A stretch of 64,000 nucleotides of DNA, taken from assembly GCA_037577475.1 (NCBI GenBank), contig CM075187.1, positions 27,073,810 to 27,137,809 of the forward strand. Reading direction: 5' to 3'. Below are positions 48,311 through 58,872 of this stretch, in pieces (the stretch's first letter is position 1; every line of letters starts with the position of its first letter). Source of the DNA: Chaunax sp. Z400 (lineage: Eukaryota; Chordata; Actinopteri; Lophiiformes; Chaunacidae). Below the pieces are notes generated by a model. The model saw only the letters and a program-made list of their open reading frames with translations. It had not been told where the DNA came from and did not search any database. Position numbers and translations under genes: made by a program.

Positions 48311-48790
48311 CGCATTTCCACTGCGTAGTGCCAGCTCTTCTCCACTCAGCTTGGTTTTCTGCCGGTCGTTGTCCTTTGCTGATGGTACCTCTTCAGGGTA
48401 GATTGGGGCCACGCGAAACTGCCATGGCGTCGTCTTCAACGCGACACACACACATCTCGTGATCCTATCATCAGCTGTTAAAGGCAGGAACTTCTGCACC
48501 TCCTCAATATAGCAGCTGCAATAACAAAAAGTTATGGTCGCTTAAGTAGCTTGTGGCGGCCATTGATTTGTGCTGTGCAGGATACGCCATGCGTGCCGGG
48601 CATTGACCAATCAGTGGCCTGTAATGTTTCATGTGACCTTTTAGTACCTGCTCGGCTCGCTTAGAACCGCAGCAGAACAGGCACTAAAAAAGGTAGAACC
48701 AGGTACCAGGAACTTTTTAGCCTTCTGTAGTGAAAAATGCAAAAAAAAAGGCGAGGCGAGTCGAGCTGGTACTATGCAGTGGAAAAGGGG
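48311..48790. mobile_element. inverted-repeat DNA element, about 480 bp
   Basis: Left end TTTCCACTGCGTAGTGCCAG with CTC following, right end reverse complemented TTTCCACTGCATAGTACCAG with CTC following. The interior includes the CTTTTTAGTACCTG and GGTACCAGGAACTTTTT blocks known from abundant fish miniature elements. No coding capacity. Confidence 0.75.
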
Positions 48791-49529
48791 CTTACTTTGG
48801 ATTTCCAAAAAACCAACAAGGATTTTCCATACTGAGTTTGTAAGAAATGTGGACGCAAAGGAAACAACTGGTTCACTCGTCTTCACCATCATCATCCCTC
48901 TGTCAGATCACAGTATGTGTCCCATTCATCAGTTTAACCCTAACAAAGAAACGTGTTCCCCAAAGAACATTCGTCCGACTAGAGGGACTAAAACGATGGA
49001 AATCAGTTCATTTTCTCCATGTTGTCACACTATGATCCTGTTAGTGGTGAAAACAGGTGGTTTACGTTAACGTGCATTCCTTCCCCATAGGATTACATTA
49101 TTTTGCCGTTTCCTGTTTAAATGTTCTAACTTCACTGGACCGATTTCACTCGTTTCTGTCAAAATTTGCACCCAAAAAGATGAGAATATATGGCTTAGGT
49201 AAAAAATATCCCAGAGTTTCCATTTAAATGTCCATCATAAAATGCTCTCTTGAAAGAATTTTCCTCATCCCCCGCAGTGACATCCTCCTCGTCTTACTGT
49301 TCAGTGAGCTGCACCTTCAGTTAAATCCTGCTTTACATGGAGGATGTGATTCTTCCTCCACCACTGGTGCCAACATGTGTTAGTTATACAACATGTTATA
49401 GTTACATGATAGTTTTATCATGGTTATAAATTGACAGAAACAAAGCAGTCTGTGCAGAGATGCTTACTGACAATATCTGGCAACCTGTACTTTAGCAGGA
49501 GATCCTGCTGAATTAATGTATATATTTTT

Positions 49530-49727
49530 ACCTCCACCAACCAGAGTTGGAGTTTGTTCATCTGTCTCTCAGTGTGTTTGTAAGCAGGATATCTCAAAAT
49601 GAATGGACTGCAATTACATTTTGTAGAAAGGTGGGCCCTGGGGAGGGGGACAGGTGAATAGATCTGAGGCTTACCTGGATCCTAGATTTTTGTTTCCCTT
49701 TTGTGAATTATTATCTCAGTGGAGGTA
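49530..49727. mobile_element. ACCTCC-ended miniature element
   Basis: About 200 bp from TACCTCCACCAACCAG to GTGGAGGTA. The terminal inverted repeats (ACCTCCAC/GTGGAGGT) and the body block TTCATCTGTCTCTCAGTGTG, then GCAGGATATCTCAAAA, are typical of a common fish DNA element. Confidence 0.6.
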
Positions 49728-50575
49728 TGCTCTACTTTTTAGTCATGTTGACACTTTCTTTGACATATTTTATCATTCTTGATGTTAAGAATTATTCATG
49801 TTGCCCACTGAATAGAAACATTTCCTCACTTTAACAAAAGACAACCGTTCAAAAACACAATGTGGGGGCAACAGCCGTTACGGAATGGTTTCTAAAGGGC
49901 AGGAAAGAGCAGCCACGGTGGTGGAGATGGGAGAAGACAACCTCCCCCTGGAGAGGTCACCTCCTCTGCTGCCATTTTTGAGAAAGCAATTACCCAGTGG
50001 TTTCCATGACAACCAGTAATCCTGTGCCAAGAGTGTAAGAAAAGGGAGGATGTGGTTCCCCTTTGCACAGTAAAGCAAGGTAAGAAAGTTTACCTTGATG
50101 ATGTGTTGGAGGTTTGCTGGTCACAAACTATGGTAAGAGCTACGCTTGGGCTGGTTTTAAAAAATGAACTGGTTTGATATGGAGTTAAACAGTGGACTGG
50201 ACCAGTGCACCCTAATGTACCACTATGTGTTGTACTTGATTCAGCAGCTGTTTCTGTTGAGTCAATAAATGGGAGTGTAGCGGCAACTCAATCCATCGTG
50301 ACAGCTATGATACATCGTGGTTTTTTTCTAACAACCATTCAAGTTAACTTTTCCTATTCCAAAAGTTTCACATCAAAATAATGAATAAAATCAGACTTCA
50401 GCTGAGTACAAATTGTTTCACTAAAGAAAACGTCAACAAATGCAGCGTTTCTTTTCACTGAAAGGCTAGAGGGCTTTTAATTTGAAATGGATACAGGAAG
50501 TGGTAAATCTGTATTAACAGGGCAAATGGGAGCTGATCAAATCGAGGCTTTGTACTGAAGTATTGTAGTATGTAT

Positions 50576-50917
50576 GAGTCCAGACACTGGTGGTGGTGGT
50601 GGTGGCTGATGACTCTACTGAGATGAAATGATGAAATGAATGAATCCGTGAAGACTGGGTGGTGATGGGGAGGTGGAGGACGCACATAACAGCAGCATAA
50701 ATGAGCTAGAGGTACATAGAGAATCATATAAGACAGTAGCAAGATGATAGGCTAGATCTGATCAGCTGATGAGAAAATCAATTGACAGCCCCAGACCATG
50801 ACAGCAGGACATTAAGGCTGAGACTGAGGTATGAATGACAGGATGGTAGGGGAAATCAACTGGGGTCTAATTGTGCAAAGGAAGTCCTCCTAACTGAACC
50901 TTGACTAGAGCTTCATT
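50576..50917. repeat. three-copy dispersed repeat, copy 3
   Basis: Shares GAGTCCAGACACTGGTGGTG, GTGGTGATGGGGAGGTGGAG, AGCAAGATGATAGGCTA, GCCCCAGAC, GACAGGATGGTA and CTAGAGCTTCATT with copies 1 and 2, in the same orientation. The left end seen in the other copies is missing or diverged, and several internal blocks are shorter. Confidence 0.7.
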
Positions 50918-51214
50918 AGACATCACAACCTGCACCAACCAGTTACTAATGGGAGTTTCTCACTGGATGTCAATCATAGTATAGTAACACTGTATGCACA
51001 ACTCTGTTCATCACAACAAAACACAGGGAAGCAAGACAGATGTCGAAGCTTACTCTTGGCTGCTGCTAACTAGCTGCGTGCTGCTAGCCCTCTCCACCTA
51101 CAGTACATGGGACAAATGTTGTTCCAGTTGGTTTGCATGAAATGACACCAGTTCAAGCTTGCTGACTGGACCGGACAGGAAAAAGAGGAAACCTACCCAA
51201 CCCTAGAGGGACCC

Positions 51215-51263
51215 TGTCACCAGCAGCCCTGTTTAAAGAGAGTTTAAAGGGCTGCTGGTGACA
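51215..51263. repeat. near-perfect inverted repeat / hairpin
   Basis: Left arm TGTCACCAGCAGCCC then TGTTTAAA (51215-51237), loop GAGAG (51238-51242), right arm TTTAAAGGGCTGCTGGTGAC then A (51243-51263). Twenty-one base pairs form with a single 2-nt bulge. It is isolated from any recognised transposon terminus, in apba1 intron 1. Confidence 0.85.
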
Positions 51264-52959
51264 TTTAAATAGAATATGTCCACATTTAGTTAATTAGGCC
51301 TGTTTTCATTGAAGAAATATGTAATTAACATATTTCATTTCCTGTTGCTTCTTCACAATAAAGTTATACTGTCACTTTGCCAGTTGAAAGCTTTTAATGT
51401 GAAGCAGCAACGTGGCTAAAATAAAACTGATATCTGAAAATAACTTAATTCTACACAGTATAGACGTAAAGATTTATAATCTGTGTTTCTTCCTGTATTC
51501 TTAGATAAACCTAAACATTATCATAGGTTTCTAGTGTTGGCATTGGGTTTATAATTAATGTAGAGGCAACCTAGGCTGCAGACAAGCATCACTCTGACTG
51601 TTGGTGTCAGCAGACTCCTTTTGATCATTATCTAAAGGTCACATCTGAATAATGACAGCTCCCGGGTGAACTTTTCAAATCTCATCAGACTTTCATGACT
51701 TGGAGCAGCAGAGTCCTCCATCGCTAAATGAGAAGTGCACATGATTTGAATGTAATTAACTAGGAACAAATCTTTTACACTGATTCCACCATTGTAAGAC
51801 AGAACAGCAAAAGATCCCTTTCTTAGAGCATGAGAAAATAATCCTGTTCTATAAATAGTGGAATAACAAAGATTGTGTCATGGATCTGCATCCACACAGT
51901 TTTACAATCCCAGCACCTTTTTATGTTCTCTCATGTTGTGTGCTTGTTTTTCGCAATGGTTGCTGCACCCATGTCTTCTAGCTAACTGGACGAAACAAAA
52001 AGGTAACATTGGGTATTGATAGAAGGTGAAATGCTGTCCATGTGCAAAGGTACAGCCAAAAGCATGTTTTTACACTGCAAGTAAATTTTGTAATCTGTGA
52101 ATGTGAAGGATAAATTTAAGCCTACTGGGCATCAAGCAAATTAATATTTCAACACAAGTTCTCCAACCAAATACCACAGAATGCAGGATTCTCTGCAGTT
52201 TTCTGCAGCACGACTGTGGGAGGGATGGTTATTATGGGAAAGAGTCCCATGTATATGACTGTTGATGCAGCTTGCATGTTAATGAGAATCGTATTTACAC
52301 TAAACATGTATAATGTACTGTATATAGTATTATTCTTATTCTCATATTCTTATATTATATTCTTTTATCCTGTATTCTTATTCTTGTATTCATTTATTAT
52401 TCATCCCATTTATTTCTAAGGAGAATCTATAGCAAAACAATGTCCCCCGAGGGATCAATAAAGTATTCTGATCCTGATTCTGATATTTATAAGTGGCAAA
52501 TGGTAATTCCAACATGACCTGAACGTGGCATGTGACTACAGACAGACAGAAGTGTGTGGTGTTTTCCATCCTCTACAGAAGCTTGATTTCCCCAAATTAG
52601 TCTCTGTTAACGTCCGAAAAAGTTTTTACTTGCTGCTGTGACTGAACTTAGGTTTCTGACCTCGCTCTTCATCCACATTCTCTTCTTCAGTGCTCCCCAA
52701 AAGCCGACCCCAGACTCAGTTGTTGTTGAACAAAAGGAGATCACAAAGAAGGAGCACAGACGATCTGACAATGAAAAGCAGAAAACACACAATAAATACA
52801 CAAGGCTACTGAACACACGACAAATCAATAAACAATCTCAATGGAGGGAAAACAGACAAAGACAGGAAATGTAAAGCAAAAGAGACGACATGGAGAACAT
52901 AACTATCAAAATAAAACAGGAAACAGAAAACAGAGCCTTCAAAACTCAAACCATAACAG

Positions 52960-53040
52960 CCCAAAGACAGCTGGGATAGGCTCCAGTCCCCCGTGGCCCT
53001 AAACAGGATAAGCAGTTACAGAAAATGAATGAAGGAATGT
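52960..53040 (+). mobile_element. retroposon 3' tail
   Basis: AGCTGGGATAGGCTCCAGTC, then GGATAAGCAGTTACAGAAAA and TGAATGAAGGAATG. This is the same fish retroposon 3' end as the piece at 24736-24790, ending in an imperfect AATG microsatellite. Confidence 0.6.
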
Positions 53041-53999
53041 CTAATGCATTTATATTTCTATGCACTGCAGTTTAAAATTATTTTAAGTTAAATAAAGATG
53101 AAAATTAAGAGTTTTATTCCCTATGCTTTCTTTACGTACACAATGTGTTTGAATAAGGCACAATTTGCAAAATATATTCAACTGTTGGCCGGGTGTAGAA
53201 TAAGCACTTGTATTCATATTGTACTGCTCTCCGCTCACATTTCAATCATCCCTTGCTGTGTGGCCAGAGACGTGGCTTTTGTCCTCACACTGCAGATCAG
53301 CTGACCGTCTCACACCGAGCGTTAAGAACCTCAGAGAAGCCGACCACATCTTTAACAGAGCTGACAGAGAGTTAGAGGCAGTGTTGCTTTGTGCAGTTGT
53401 TCTGTGAACAGACAGTAAGAAGAAACCACAGCTGACTGAAGGATGCAGACAGTCTGTCTATTCTGTTGTCAAGTTCACTTTTATATCACAGTTACAACTT
53501 TCTGCTGCAGTGCAGCGTCTAACAAATCAGCAGCGATTCCACACTGAGTTCTTCTCTGGCTGATCGGACTGTTCCTGTTGCTTCCAGTATTCATTAATGT
53601 ATCCAAGGAAAATTCTGTTCACATTGTGTGCTTTACAATTCTGGGCATGACCACTACACTAAAATGGCTGCACATTGCCAGCACCATTGTTTACAAAGGC
53701 TTGAGATTTTCATTTCACTGCCCCTCCCACCCAAAAAAAAAAAAAAAATTCACTCAACTCCTGCTTCAAAACTGTGTTGAGCTTTTTCATCCTGTCGTGT
53801 TTATTAAATATTCCTGCGAGGGGTGTGTAGCAATGCTCTCAGGGACCATGGACCTGAATTTATTTTTACACAAAAACACAATTAAATGTTTGCTGTTCTA
53901 CCTTGTCAGCTGTGACGAGTGTCTGTCTCCTGCTGCAGACTCAATCAGACTCTCCTCAGGTCCAGCTCGTTACTGCAGATAACAGCTGAGACTGCTGCC

Positions 54000-54163
54000 A
54001 CACTCTTTCCCCACGGCCTTCTGCGCCCTTGGCCTGGGGTCGCCCCACTGGAGCAGGGCGTGGTCCGAGCAGAGTCTGAAAGAGCGTCCTAGTAGGTAGT
54101 AGTACAGGGCATCGACCACCCAATGGATCGCCTGACACTCTCTCTCCACTGTGCTGTACTTGG
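54000..54163 (-). pseudogene. Ty3/Gypsy retrotransposon RNase H fragment
   Basis: The minus strand reads KYSTVERECQAIHWVVDALY, then YYLLGRSFRLCSDHALLQWG, then a diverged tail. The Y-S-x-x-E-x-E-C-x-A-I, YYLLGR-F and SDH-x-x-LQW pattern is that of the RNase H domain in Gypsy pol. It is about 55 codons with no flanking reverse transcriptase, integrase or LTR seen. A longer frame in another register overlaps it and is meaningless. Confidence 0.75.
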
Positions 54164-54719
54164 TCTCTCTCTCTCTCTGATAATTTGTAATTTGTAATTA
54201 ATAGTTTCATGCAAAGATTTGTGGCAGTGGTTCAGTTTATGTTGTGTTTAAGCAATGGCAGGTGGATCGCAGCTGTTTGATGCTTCCGCTTCAGCCGAAC
54301 ATCAACTGAGACAAGAAGAAGTAGACACATGTAAACACAAAGAACACAGGCCTATGCTTTCACTGTCGTAATAGACCACAATATATTGAATGGTAACCCC
54401 TTTAATGTGATCGGATCACCAGCTTCTTACAAACACACAGCCCTAATTCCTGCAGTAGAAAAACTGCAGGTTAGGCTTGATAACATGCAAAGTCAAACAT
54501 TTGGACACGCCTTCTAATTCCATGGTTTTTCTTTATTTTTTTTTACTATTTTCTACATCATCAAAACGTTGAAATAACACACATGGAATTATGCAGTAAC
54601 ACAAAAATGTTAAAATAAGGAAAAGCCTATGAATTTAATTAGCCTATAAAAGTTAATTAGTTATAAGATGGATACAGACCTCAATTTTGATAATCACATA
54701 AGACCAAGATAGCATTTTA

Positions 54720-54890
54720 CTATTATAAGATAAGATAAGATAAGATAATCCTTTGTTTGTTGTTACAGCAGCTAGTGGATTTAATAAATAAAAAAGGAGC
54801 ATCAATAAAAACAACAAATAACTACAAGTAAACAAGCAATATAAACAAGAGAAAAAATTATTATTCATTATTAATGAACAATCAAGCAGG
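54720..54890 (-). repeat. retroposon tail with (TAAGA)n
   Basis: Five TAAGA units (54724-54748) followed by TAATCCTTTGTTTGTTGTTA then CAGCAGC. This is the reverse of a fish retroposon 3' end with a (TTATC)n tail. Confidence 0.55.
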
Positions 54891-54929
54891 AAAGGAAAGA
54901 TGTGTATATCTTATACTGTTTACACATAA

Positions 54930-55210
54930 ATTTGAAGATATTACTCCAGTAATGAAATCAGTCCATTGGCTCCTGGTACGATACAGAGTCATCTTCAAAA
55001 TAGTGTTACTGGTTTATTAAACACTCAATGGTTCGGTCCCTTAGTACACCTCACTGATTATAACTTGTCATCAAAAGCGCTGGAGATAATGAGGTGTTCA
55101 TGTCTGGAACACAGGTGTTGAAGAAATGCCAACAATATTTTATCTTCTCCTTCCAGAGGGAATCTGGGACACAGCTCTCAGTTCAGTCCACATCCCTTTA
55201 AAAATGGAGT
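54930..55210 (+). mobile_element. LINE ORF2 C-terminal relic
   Basis: The plus strand encodes DITPVMKSVHWLLVRYRVIF then KIVLLVY, followed by stops, then TLNGSVP. This matches the conserved ORF2 C-terminal segment of fish non-LTR elements (HITP...LHWLPV..RI.FKI). Two in-frame stops show it is dead. No 5' portion is present. Confidence 0.7.
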
Positions 55211-55465
55211 TGCACTGCATGTGTGAGTGTATGTGTTGTATATTCACATATAACATGGACATAAAAAAAAACACATTTTCCTGCCTTGTTATCATGCATC
55301 GGTGGAGAAAAGTAAACGTGTTTCAGTCGTCTCTCTCTCTCTTGTCTTTCTTTCTATACTCGCCTCTGGTCTTAGCTCCATTTAGAATGTAATGTTGAGC
55401 TCTTCTTAAATGCAATAGATAAGATTGTAACTGGACTTTTTGCTTTCTTCTTCTCTCTTCTGCAG

Positions 55466-55516
55466 GGTGGACAGAATCTAAAACTACTACCGTCAACTTA
55501 CACTTGGTAACAGAAG
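55466..55516 (+). other. apba1 non-coding exon 2 (predicted)
   Basis: A 51-bp interval preceded by a long pyrimidine tract and TCTGCAG (ending 55465) and followed by GTGAGT (from 55517). It contains stops (TAA) in frame, so it would be 5' UTR. Both splice sites are strong, and a short 5' UTR exon between the CpG-rich exon and the coding exon is a normal arrangement. Its use is inferred from splice signals only. Confidence 0.5.
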
Positions 55517-55904
55517 GTGAGTGAGTGCCCAGCAAATACTTCAGCAGTGTTTAAGATTTAGTGGTATGCTGTGGTGTGGTTAGAGACTGTAGCCGTCTGA
55601 GCAGCCCTCATCTCACCCCCATATGCTAAAAGCACAAAAAACAAGAAAGGCCCTCTCTCTATGTTTGCTTTGGTTGCTCTGGGTGTGAGAGAAATGTCTG
55701 AGCTTTCAGGACTTAGAGGTGAAATGTGGTCTCTAAAACCTTGGTGGTGCTGTTGTGCGTGCCCAAGAACAACCAATACTCGGATTAAAACCTTGCCCCA
55801 TACAGCCAGTAGTAGTCAAAAACTACATAAGGGTATGTAAAGATGTTTAATCTAGTTTGGTTAAGCAAAGTAGATGTACAATGTGCAAGATCTATACATC
55901 TTGC

Positions 55905-55965
55905 AGTGTTTTATGGGGGCTGGAGCCTATCACAGCTGGCATTGGGCGAGGGGAGGGGTATACCA
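55905..55965 (+). repeat. retroposon fragment
   Basis: TGGGGGCTGGAGCCTATCAC followed by AGCTGGCATTGGGCGAGGGG and a GGTATACC block. This is a familiar, abundant fish repeat segment. Confidence 0.5.
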
Positions 55966-56899
55966 GTAGTTAACGGCAGTAAAAATAACAAAATTAAGCA
56001 ATTTGACTACTTGAATCACCGTGAAAATATGAACGTAGTACTATTAGCAAGCTACTGTAAAGTGTAGTTTAACTACTAGTTTAATTATAATCCTCAACAA
56101 TCTGTATGTCATATTATTGGTTCCTCACTATTTTGTTTATAATTTTTTATATAATCTCATCTGAAAATTATTCTCTCTCATTGGGACTTACTTGATAAAA
56201 TAAAAGTTATAAGTGTTGATGAAAAGATCAGAACAACTATCTGGGGTGAATACTGAAGCAAAAATGATAATGAATGAATAAGCTTGAATTTAATTATCTT
56301 AAAGTGCTCGCCAGAGAGTTTTCAAAGCTTATCAACCATCCATAAGGCATTTTTGATCGAGTATACTGGCCCCTTATGTTAATGAAGAGCCAGAGAGTCC
56401 AGAACAAACAGAGACAGCTAACATAATCCATTACTGTCCACTTTATTTAAGTTCTTCTCTGCCATAGTACAAACTGCTCCACTAAAGAGGCCTTGCTCTA
56501 AACACAGTAATGAGACATCTAGAAGTCACTCTATGGAGGACATACATCAGAAGTCACTCTATGGAGGACATACTTCCACCAAGGTCCAACAGTTCCTTAT
56601 AATTAAATTAGAATGTAATTATTAACCTTACCTAAACAGCTACATTAGCATTCATCAATCTATCAATAAGGTGCTGAAAAATGCCCTACGTCACGATGAT
56701 AAAGGAAGTGATATACAGTAAATCAGCCCCTTGGATCATGGATCAGCCCCTTTATCCAGGTGCATTTCAATATTTGATGGATCCTTCCTTTGCACATGCC
56801 TGATCCTTGCACAAGGTTTCATGGTAATCTATCAAGGTAGTATCCACAATAGACAGTAATAGTGAAAAAAGCCTTATCCTGAAACGTTAAAGATAGTGG

Positions 56900-57040
56900 G
56901 GGAAAAAAAATCATAGATTAGCTCTTTATCCCAACCCTCCCACCAACGTTCATCAGTCCGGCAATTCGTTTTCTAACAGACAAACAATCAAACCAACAAA
57001 CAGACACCGGTGAAAACATAACCTCCTTGGCAGAGATGAA
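56900..57040 (-). mobile_element. ACCTCC-type miniature element, partial, antisense
   Basis: On the minus strand it begins CATCTCTGCCAAGGAGGTTA, then TGTTTTCACCGGTGTCTGTT and a GTTTGTT-rich body. It is one end of the element family seen at 49530-49727. The other terminus is not visible. It ends about 185 bp upstream of the apba1 coding exon. Confidence 0.55.
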
Positions 57041-57300
57041 TATGTTTCTTCAATAAAATGTGCTGTTTACTGTCTGCCTAGCAACAAAGCTTGGACTGCT
57101 GTTGTGGCTTAGCTTAAGTATTTTGCCTTGTAAGTGAGTCACCAAACTTCCAGGACCACCTACTTCACAAGAAGTTTACTGATGTGTTATTCCTTTCTTT
57201 CTACTGTCTGTCTCTTTCCGGCAGCTTTTGCACTGATCTTTGATGACAGACTCCTAAATCCTGTCTCCAACACCACTGAACCAACCAGAACCAGACAAGC

Positions 57301-58872
57301 ATGAACCACCAGGAGACGGAGCTGGGCCAGGAAGTGATGGAGGAGATAGATGCACCTCCACGCCAACGCCACAACAACCACAGCAGTCGCTCCCGTAACC
57401 ACAGCAACCAGGAAAAGCGTTATAGACGCTGTGAAGCCCCTGCTGGAGGAAATGCTGGCAGCAGATCCAGGGCGCCACAGCAGCACAGGCCACAGGAGGA
57501 GCAAGACATGGAGCTGCAAGCTGGAGCTCAGTCTTCACCGCCCCAGCTACCCCAGCCCATACCCCGTCCAGCCGTGACCCGTTATCGCAGACAAGGGGAC
57601 AGCGAGGCACGGATCAGAGCCCAGCAGCAGAGGCACAGACAGAGGCAGCAGAGAGAGGCGGAGAGAGTGCAATATTTAGCGCAGCAGCAGGAGAAGCATC
57701 ACCACTTGGAGATGACCCAGGAAGATGAACGGGAGAGGGACGATTCAGTTCTGGCCCGCTCAGCAAGCACTGAGAGCGGCTTCCACACCCATACTGACCG
57801 GGCTGAGGGGGACGACGGCCTGGTGATGATGTCTCTGGAGCCTGAGGGGCAGCCAGAGGTGGAGGACGAGGCAGGGAATTACGAAGTCCAGCTACGACCG
57901 GAGGCAGAGGGGTACAGTGAGAGTGCCGAGGCTGAGCAGCAACATCTCCATTCACACTCTAACTATCCTCAGCCCCCGTCCACACCATGTGACCCCCTGC
58001 CCGACGTCCAAAACCCCCAGAGACAAGAAGAAGCAGAGGAGATGCTGAACGCTGGCTACTCCAACTATATATACACCCAGCCCCTCAGCCATTCTGGGGG
58101 AGGATGCGACGCCTCGGCCGGTCAGAGCTTGGAGAATTTAGACGCTGGACTTGTGGACGAAGCCTACTCTGAGCCATATGACATTTACTCACTCTCTGAG
58201 CATGTTTATGAGGAAATCTGCGACATTCCGACATCCGTTTCATGTGCTGCAGACGGAGCTGAGGATACAGAGTCTCTCCAGCAGAGGAGGGCTGGCTTTC
58301 AGCTGTTGGAGGGCAGGGTGGGAGGTGGAGACTACCATCAGCAGGAGGCGGTGGGCTCCCGCCTGCGCCACTACGATGAACGCTCGGATGGTGAGTCAGA
58401 CAGCCCAGAGAAGGAGGCAGAGTTTGCTCCATACCCCCGTGCAGACAGCTGCGACCAGGAGGACATTGACAGCATCGTGGCTGAGGTCAAAGAAAGCCTA
58501 AGCTCTCAGAGTCTTCATTGTGTGGAAGACACCATAGATGAAGAAAGTGAGCCACCGCAGGGTGATGAAAACCCCCAACCTGACTTCCAGACCGACTCAG
58601 ACAAAAACCAGACGGCTGCCAACCGAGGGAAGCCAGCCCGAAAACAGGCTGCAAGTCCTTCAGAGGAGTCTGTAGCAGTGAAGAACAGTCAAGAGAAGAG
58701 GGATGCCATATCCCTGGCCATCAAGGACATTAAGGAGGCCATAGAGGAGGTGAAGAACCGAACAGTGAGATCTCCTTACACACCTGATGAGCCTAAGGAG
58801 CCCATATGGGTAATGAGGCAGGACCTGAGCCCCACTGCAGAGTGTGACCTGCAGCCAACACTGGGGGGAGAT
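57301..58872 (+). CDS. apba1: apba1 (Mint1/X11-alpha), first coding exon, N-terminal 524 residues
   Basis: A neuronal adaptor that binds Munc18-1, CASK and the APP tail in presynaptic trafficking. The exon runs from an acceptor at 57221-57224 (CCGGCAG) through 76 nt of leader to ATG 57301. It ends in frame at GGAGAT|GTAAGT after 58872; the open frame read further to 58944 is intron. Markers of APBA1 rather than APBA2/3 are the MNH start, LARSASTESGFHTHTD (151-166) and the YSEPYDIY...EHVYEEICD stretch. The Munc18-interacting region follows (HYDERSDGESDSPEKEAEFA near 356, then DIDSIVAEVKESLSSQSLH near 388). The CASK-binding block is EKRDAISLAIKDIKEAIEEV (about 462-482) and RSPYTPDEPKEPIWVMRQD. 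Human APBA1 has the same exon plan. The N-terminus has a Gln/Arg-rich segment (about 100-140). PTB and PDZ domains must lie in exons beyond the window. Teleosts have a and b copies; I cannot say which this is. Confidence 0.94.

Larger units (their letters stand above)
40404..55465 (+). other. apba1 intron 1 (inferred)
   Basis: A 15-kb plus-strand intron filled with transposon relics listed separately. Between them (for example 42930-43900, 46370-48130, 51270-52950 and 53050-53980) the sequence is unremarkable and I recognise no exon. Confidence 0.45.
55517..57224 (+). other. apba1 intron 2 (inferred)
   Basis: 1.7 kb containing a retroposon fragment near 55905-55965, a 25-bp tandem duplication (56521-56545 and 56549-56573) and the edge of an ACCTCC-type element near 56900-57040. 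Otherwise nothing is recognised. Confidence 0.5.

Noticed and set aside
57187..57610. Antisense frames of 110 and 118 codons over the apba1 exon
   Set aside because: They are shadows of a GC-rich, Gln/Arg-rich coding exon; no splice or family support.
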